Shown piece after piece: positions 6,561 through 7,617 of a stretch of DNA of 7,617 nt. Positions within the stretch are counted from its first letter, which is position 1. Each line of letters starts with the position of its first letter. Made by a program: the position numbers and the translations under genes. Origin of the DNA: Bordetella parapertussis (GTDB lineage: Bacteria > Pseudomonadota > Gammaproteobacteria > Burkholderiales > Burkholderiaceae_C); assembly GCA_945899335.1 (NCBI GenBank), contig CAMDIP010000063.1, positions 1 to 7,617 of the forward strand. The letters run 5' to 3'. The notes under the pieces are model-generated. The model made no database searches and was not told the origin of the DNA. It saw only the letters and a list, made by a program, of their open reading frames with translations.

Positions 6561-7617
6561 GCATGAACCTTGTTGTACTTTTGTATTTGGTGGCCAGCAT
6601 TTGCTTTATCCAAGCCTTGAAAGGTTTGTCGCACCCCACCACCTCGATTCGCGGCAATCTGTTTGGCATGAGTGGCATGGCGATTGCCGTGGTGACCACT
6701 GCAGCATTGATTTTCGAGCAAGCAAAGCTGTTTGGACAGGTTGACCCGGTTCAAGGTCTTGGCTGGGTGCTGCTCGGTTTGGTGATTGGTGGCGGCGCAG
6801 GTGCCATCATGGCGCAACGCGTTGAGATGACCAAGATGCCCGAACTCGTTGCGTTCATGCACAGCATGATCGGCTTGGCGGCGGTGTTCATCGCCATCGC
6901 GGCGGTGGTCGAACCAGCGGCTTTCGGTATCGTGGCCCAAGGCTTGGGCACGCTGGACATCCCCAACGGCAACCGCTTAGAGCTGTTCTTGGGTGCGGCC
7001 ATTGGTGCCATCACTTTCAGCGGCTCGGTCATTGCTTTTGGCAAGCTGTCTGGGAAGTACAAGTTCCGTTTGTTCCAAGGTGCGCCGGTGGTGTTTGCCG
7101 GTCAGCACATGCTGAATTTGGTGATGGGCTTGGCCACGGTGGGCTTGGGCGTGTACTTCATGTTCACCGGCAACTGGGACGCTTTTCTCATCATGCTGGC
7201 GCTGTCTTTTGTGCTGGGTGTGCTCATCATCATCCCGATTGGCGGCGCCGACATGCCGGTGGTGGTCTCCATGCTCAACAGCTACTCCGGTTGGGCGGCG
7301 GCAGGTATTGGTTTCAGCTTGAACAACAGCATGTTGATCATTGCGGGCTCCTTGGTGGGCTCGTCGGGCGCGATCCTGAGTTACATCATGTGCAAGGCGA
7401 TGAACCGATCCTTCTTCAACGTCATCTTGGGTGGCTTCGGCGGCGAAGCAGGCACGGCAGCTACCGGCAGCACCGAGCAGCGCCCCGTGAAAAGCGGCAG
7501 CGCGGATGACGCAGCTTTTATTTTGGGCAATGCCGAAACCGTGGTCATCGTGCCCGGTTACGGCTTGGCCGTGGCCCGTGCCCAGCACGCGGTGAAAGAG
7601 TTGGCTGAAAAGCTGAC
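6557..7617 (+). CDS. pntB: NAD(P) transhydrogenase subunit beta (5' part, cut by window end)
   Basis: PntB carries the rest of the membrane proton channel (domain II) and the NADP(H)-binding domain III. The frame stays open for 353 codons to the right edge; the family is about 460-490 residues, so roughly the last quarter, most of domain III, is missing. Eight or nine hydrophobic segments run from residue 4 to about 285. Functional positions known from E. coli are kept: His102 in [17 protein letters not shown] (E. coli beta-His91), Asp232 in GGADMPVVV (beta-Asp213) and Asn241 in SMLNSYSGW (beta-Asn222). The start of the NADP fold, [18 protein letters not shown], lies at about residues 332-349. 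The start at 6557 is preferred over the in-frame ATG at 6563 because AGGAG (6545-6549) stands 7 bases before it. It overlaps the pntAB stop by 4 bases. Confidence 0.96.
   Translation, partial: MSMNLVVLLYLVASICFIQALKGLSHPTTSIRGNLFGMSGMAIAVVTTAALIFEQAKLFGQVDPVQGLGWVLLGLVIGGGAGAIMAQRVEMTKMPELVAFMHSMIGLAAVFIAIAAVVEPAAFGIVAQGLGTLDIPNGNRLELFLGAAIGAITFSGSVIAFGKLSGKYKFRLFQGAPVVFAGQHMLNLVMGLATVGLGVYFMFTGNWDAFLIMLALSFVLGVLIIIPIGGADMPVVVSMLNSYSGWAAAGIGFSLNNSMLIIAGSLVGSSGAILSYIMCKAMNRSFFNVILGGFGGEAGTAATGSTEQRPVKSGSADDAAFILGNAETVVIVPGYGLAVARAQHAVKELAEKL

Noticed and set aside
6311..6940. 209-codon open frame on the - strand opposite pntAB/pntB
   Set aside because: It is antisense to clear transhydrogenase genes, is rich in His, Arg, Ala and Thr, and shows no recognisable domain; it is a by-product of codon bias.
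6977..7588. 203-codon open frame on the - strand opposite pntB
   Set aside because: It has the same His/Gln/Arg-rich shadow composition, opposite a frame with strong family motifs.

Overview
The window looks like an ordinary chromosomal stretch of a betaproteobacterium, most likely order Burkholderiales and perhaps family Comamonadaceae. Three things point there: the wording of the S17 C-terminus, the permease-less PTS cluster (EIIA-Man, HPr, EI) whose HPr has the HprK-type serine, and the three-gene pntAA-pntAB-pntB transhydrogenase. I saw no mobile element, CRISPR array, RNA gene, phage gene or integration scar. No new system is evident. The placement is judged from remembered family sequences, not from a search.

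Layout. Bases 1-193 hold the end of rpsQ (ribosomal protein S17), probably the last gene of an S10-type operon, because a near-ideal hairpin terminator follows at 226-253. A type II (Prx5-like) peroxiredoxin follows immediately (272-778, +). It converges on a family III (CaiB/BaiF) CoA-transferase (800-2044, -). A 60-bp divergent gap with a plausible sigma-70 promoter separates that gene from a tight PTS operon on the + strand: EIIA-Man (2105-2515), HPr (2523-2792) and Enzyme I (2797-4557). Enzyme I meets a convergent NudJ-like Nudix hydrolase (4554-5048, -), and the two genes share a TTAA in which both stop codons lie. From 5125 to the right edge runs the proton-translocating transhydrogenase operon pntAA, pntAB and the first 353 codons of pntB, which is cut by the window end.

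How the genes fit together. EI takes phosphate from PEP and passes it through HPr His15 to EIIA-Man His10. No EIIB, EIIC or EIID sugar permease is visible, so this chain is probably regulatory. PntAA/AB/B uses the proton-motive force to make NADPH from NADH. The peroxiredoxin removes peroxides using thiol reductants that ultimately draw on NADPH; this link is metabolic and not a sign of co-regulation. The CoA-transferase and Nudix hydrolase are single genes with no obvious partner here. Coding density is very high: no gap exceeds about 80 bp.
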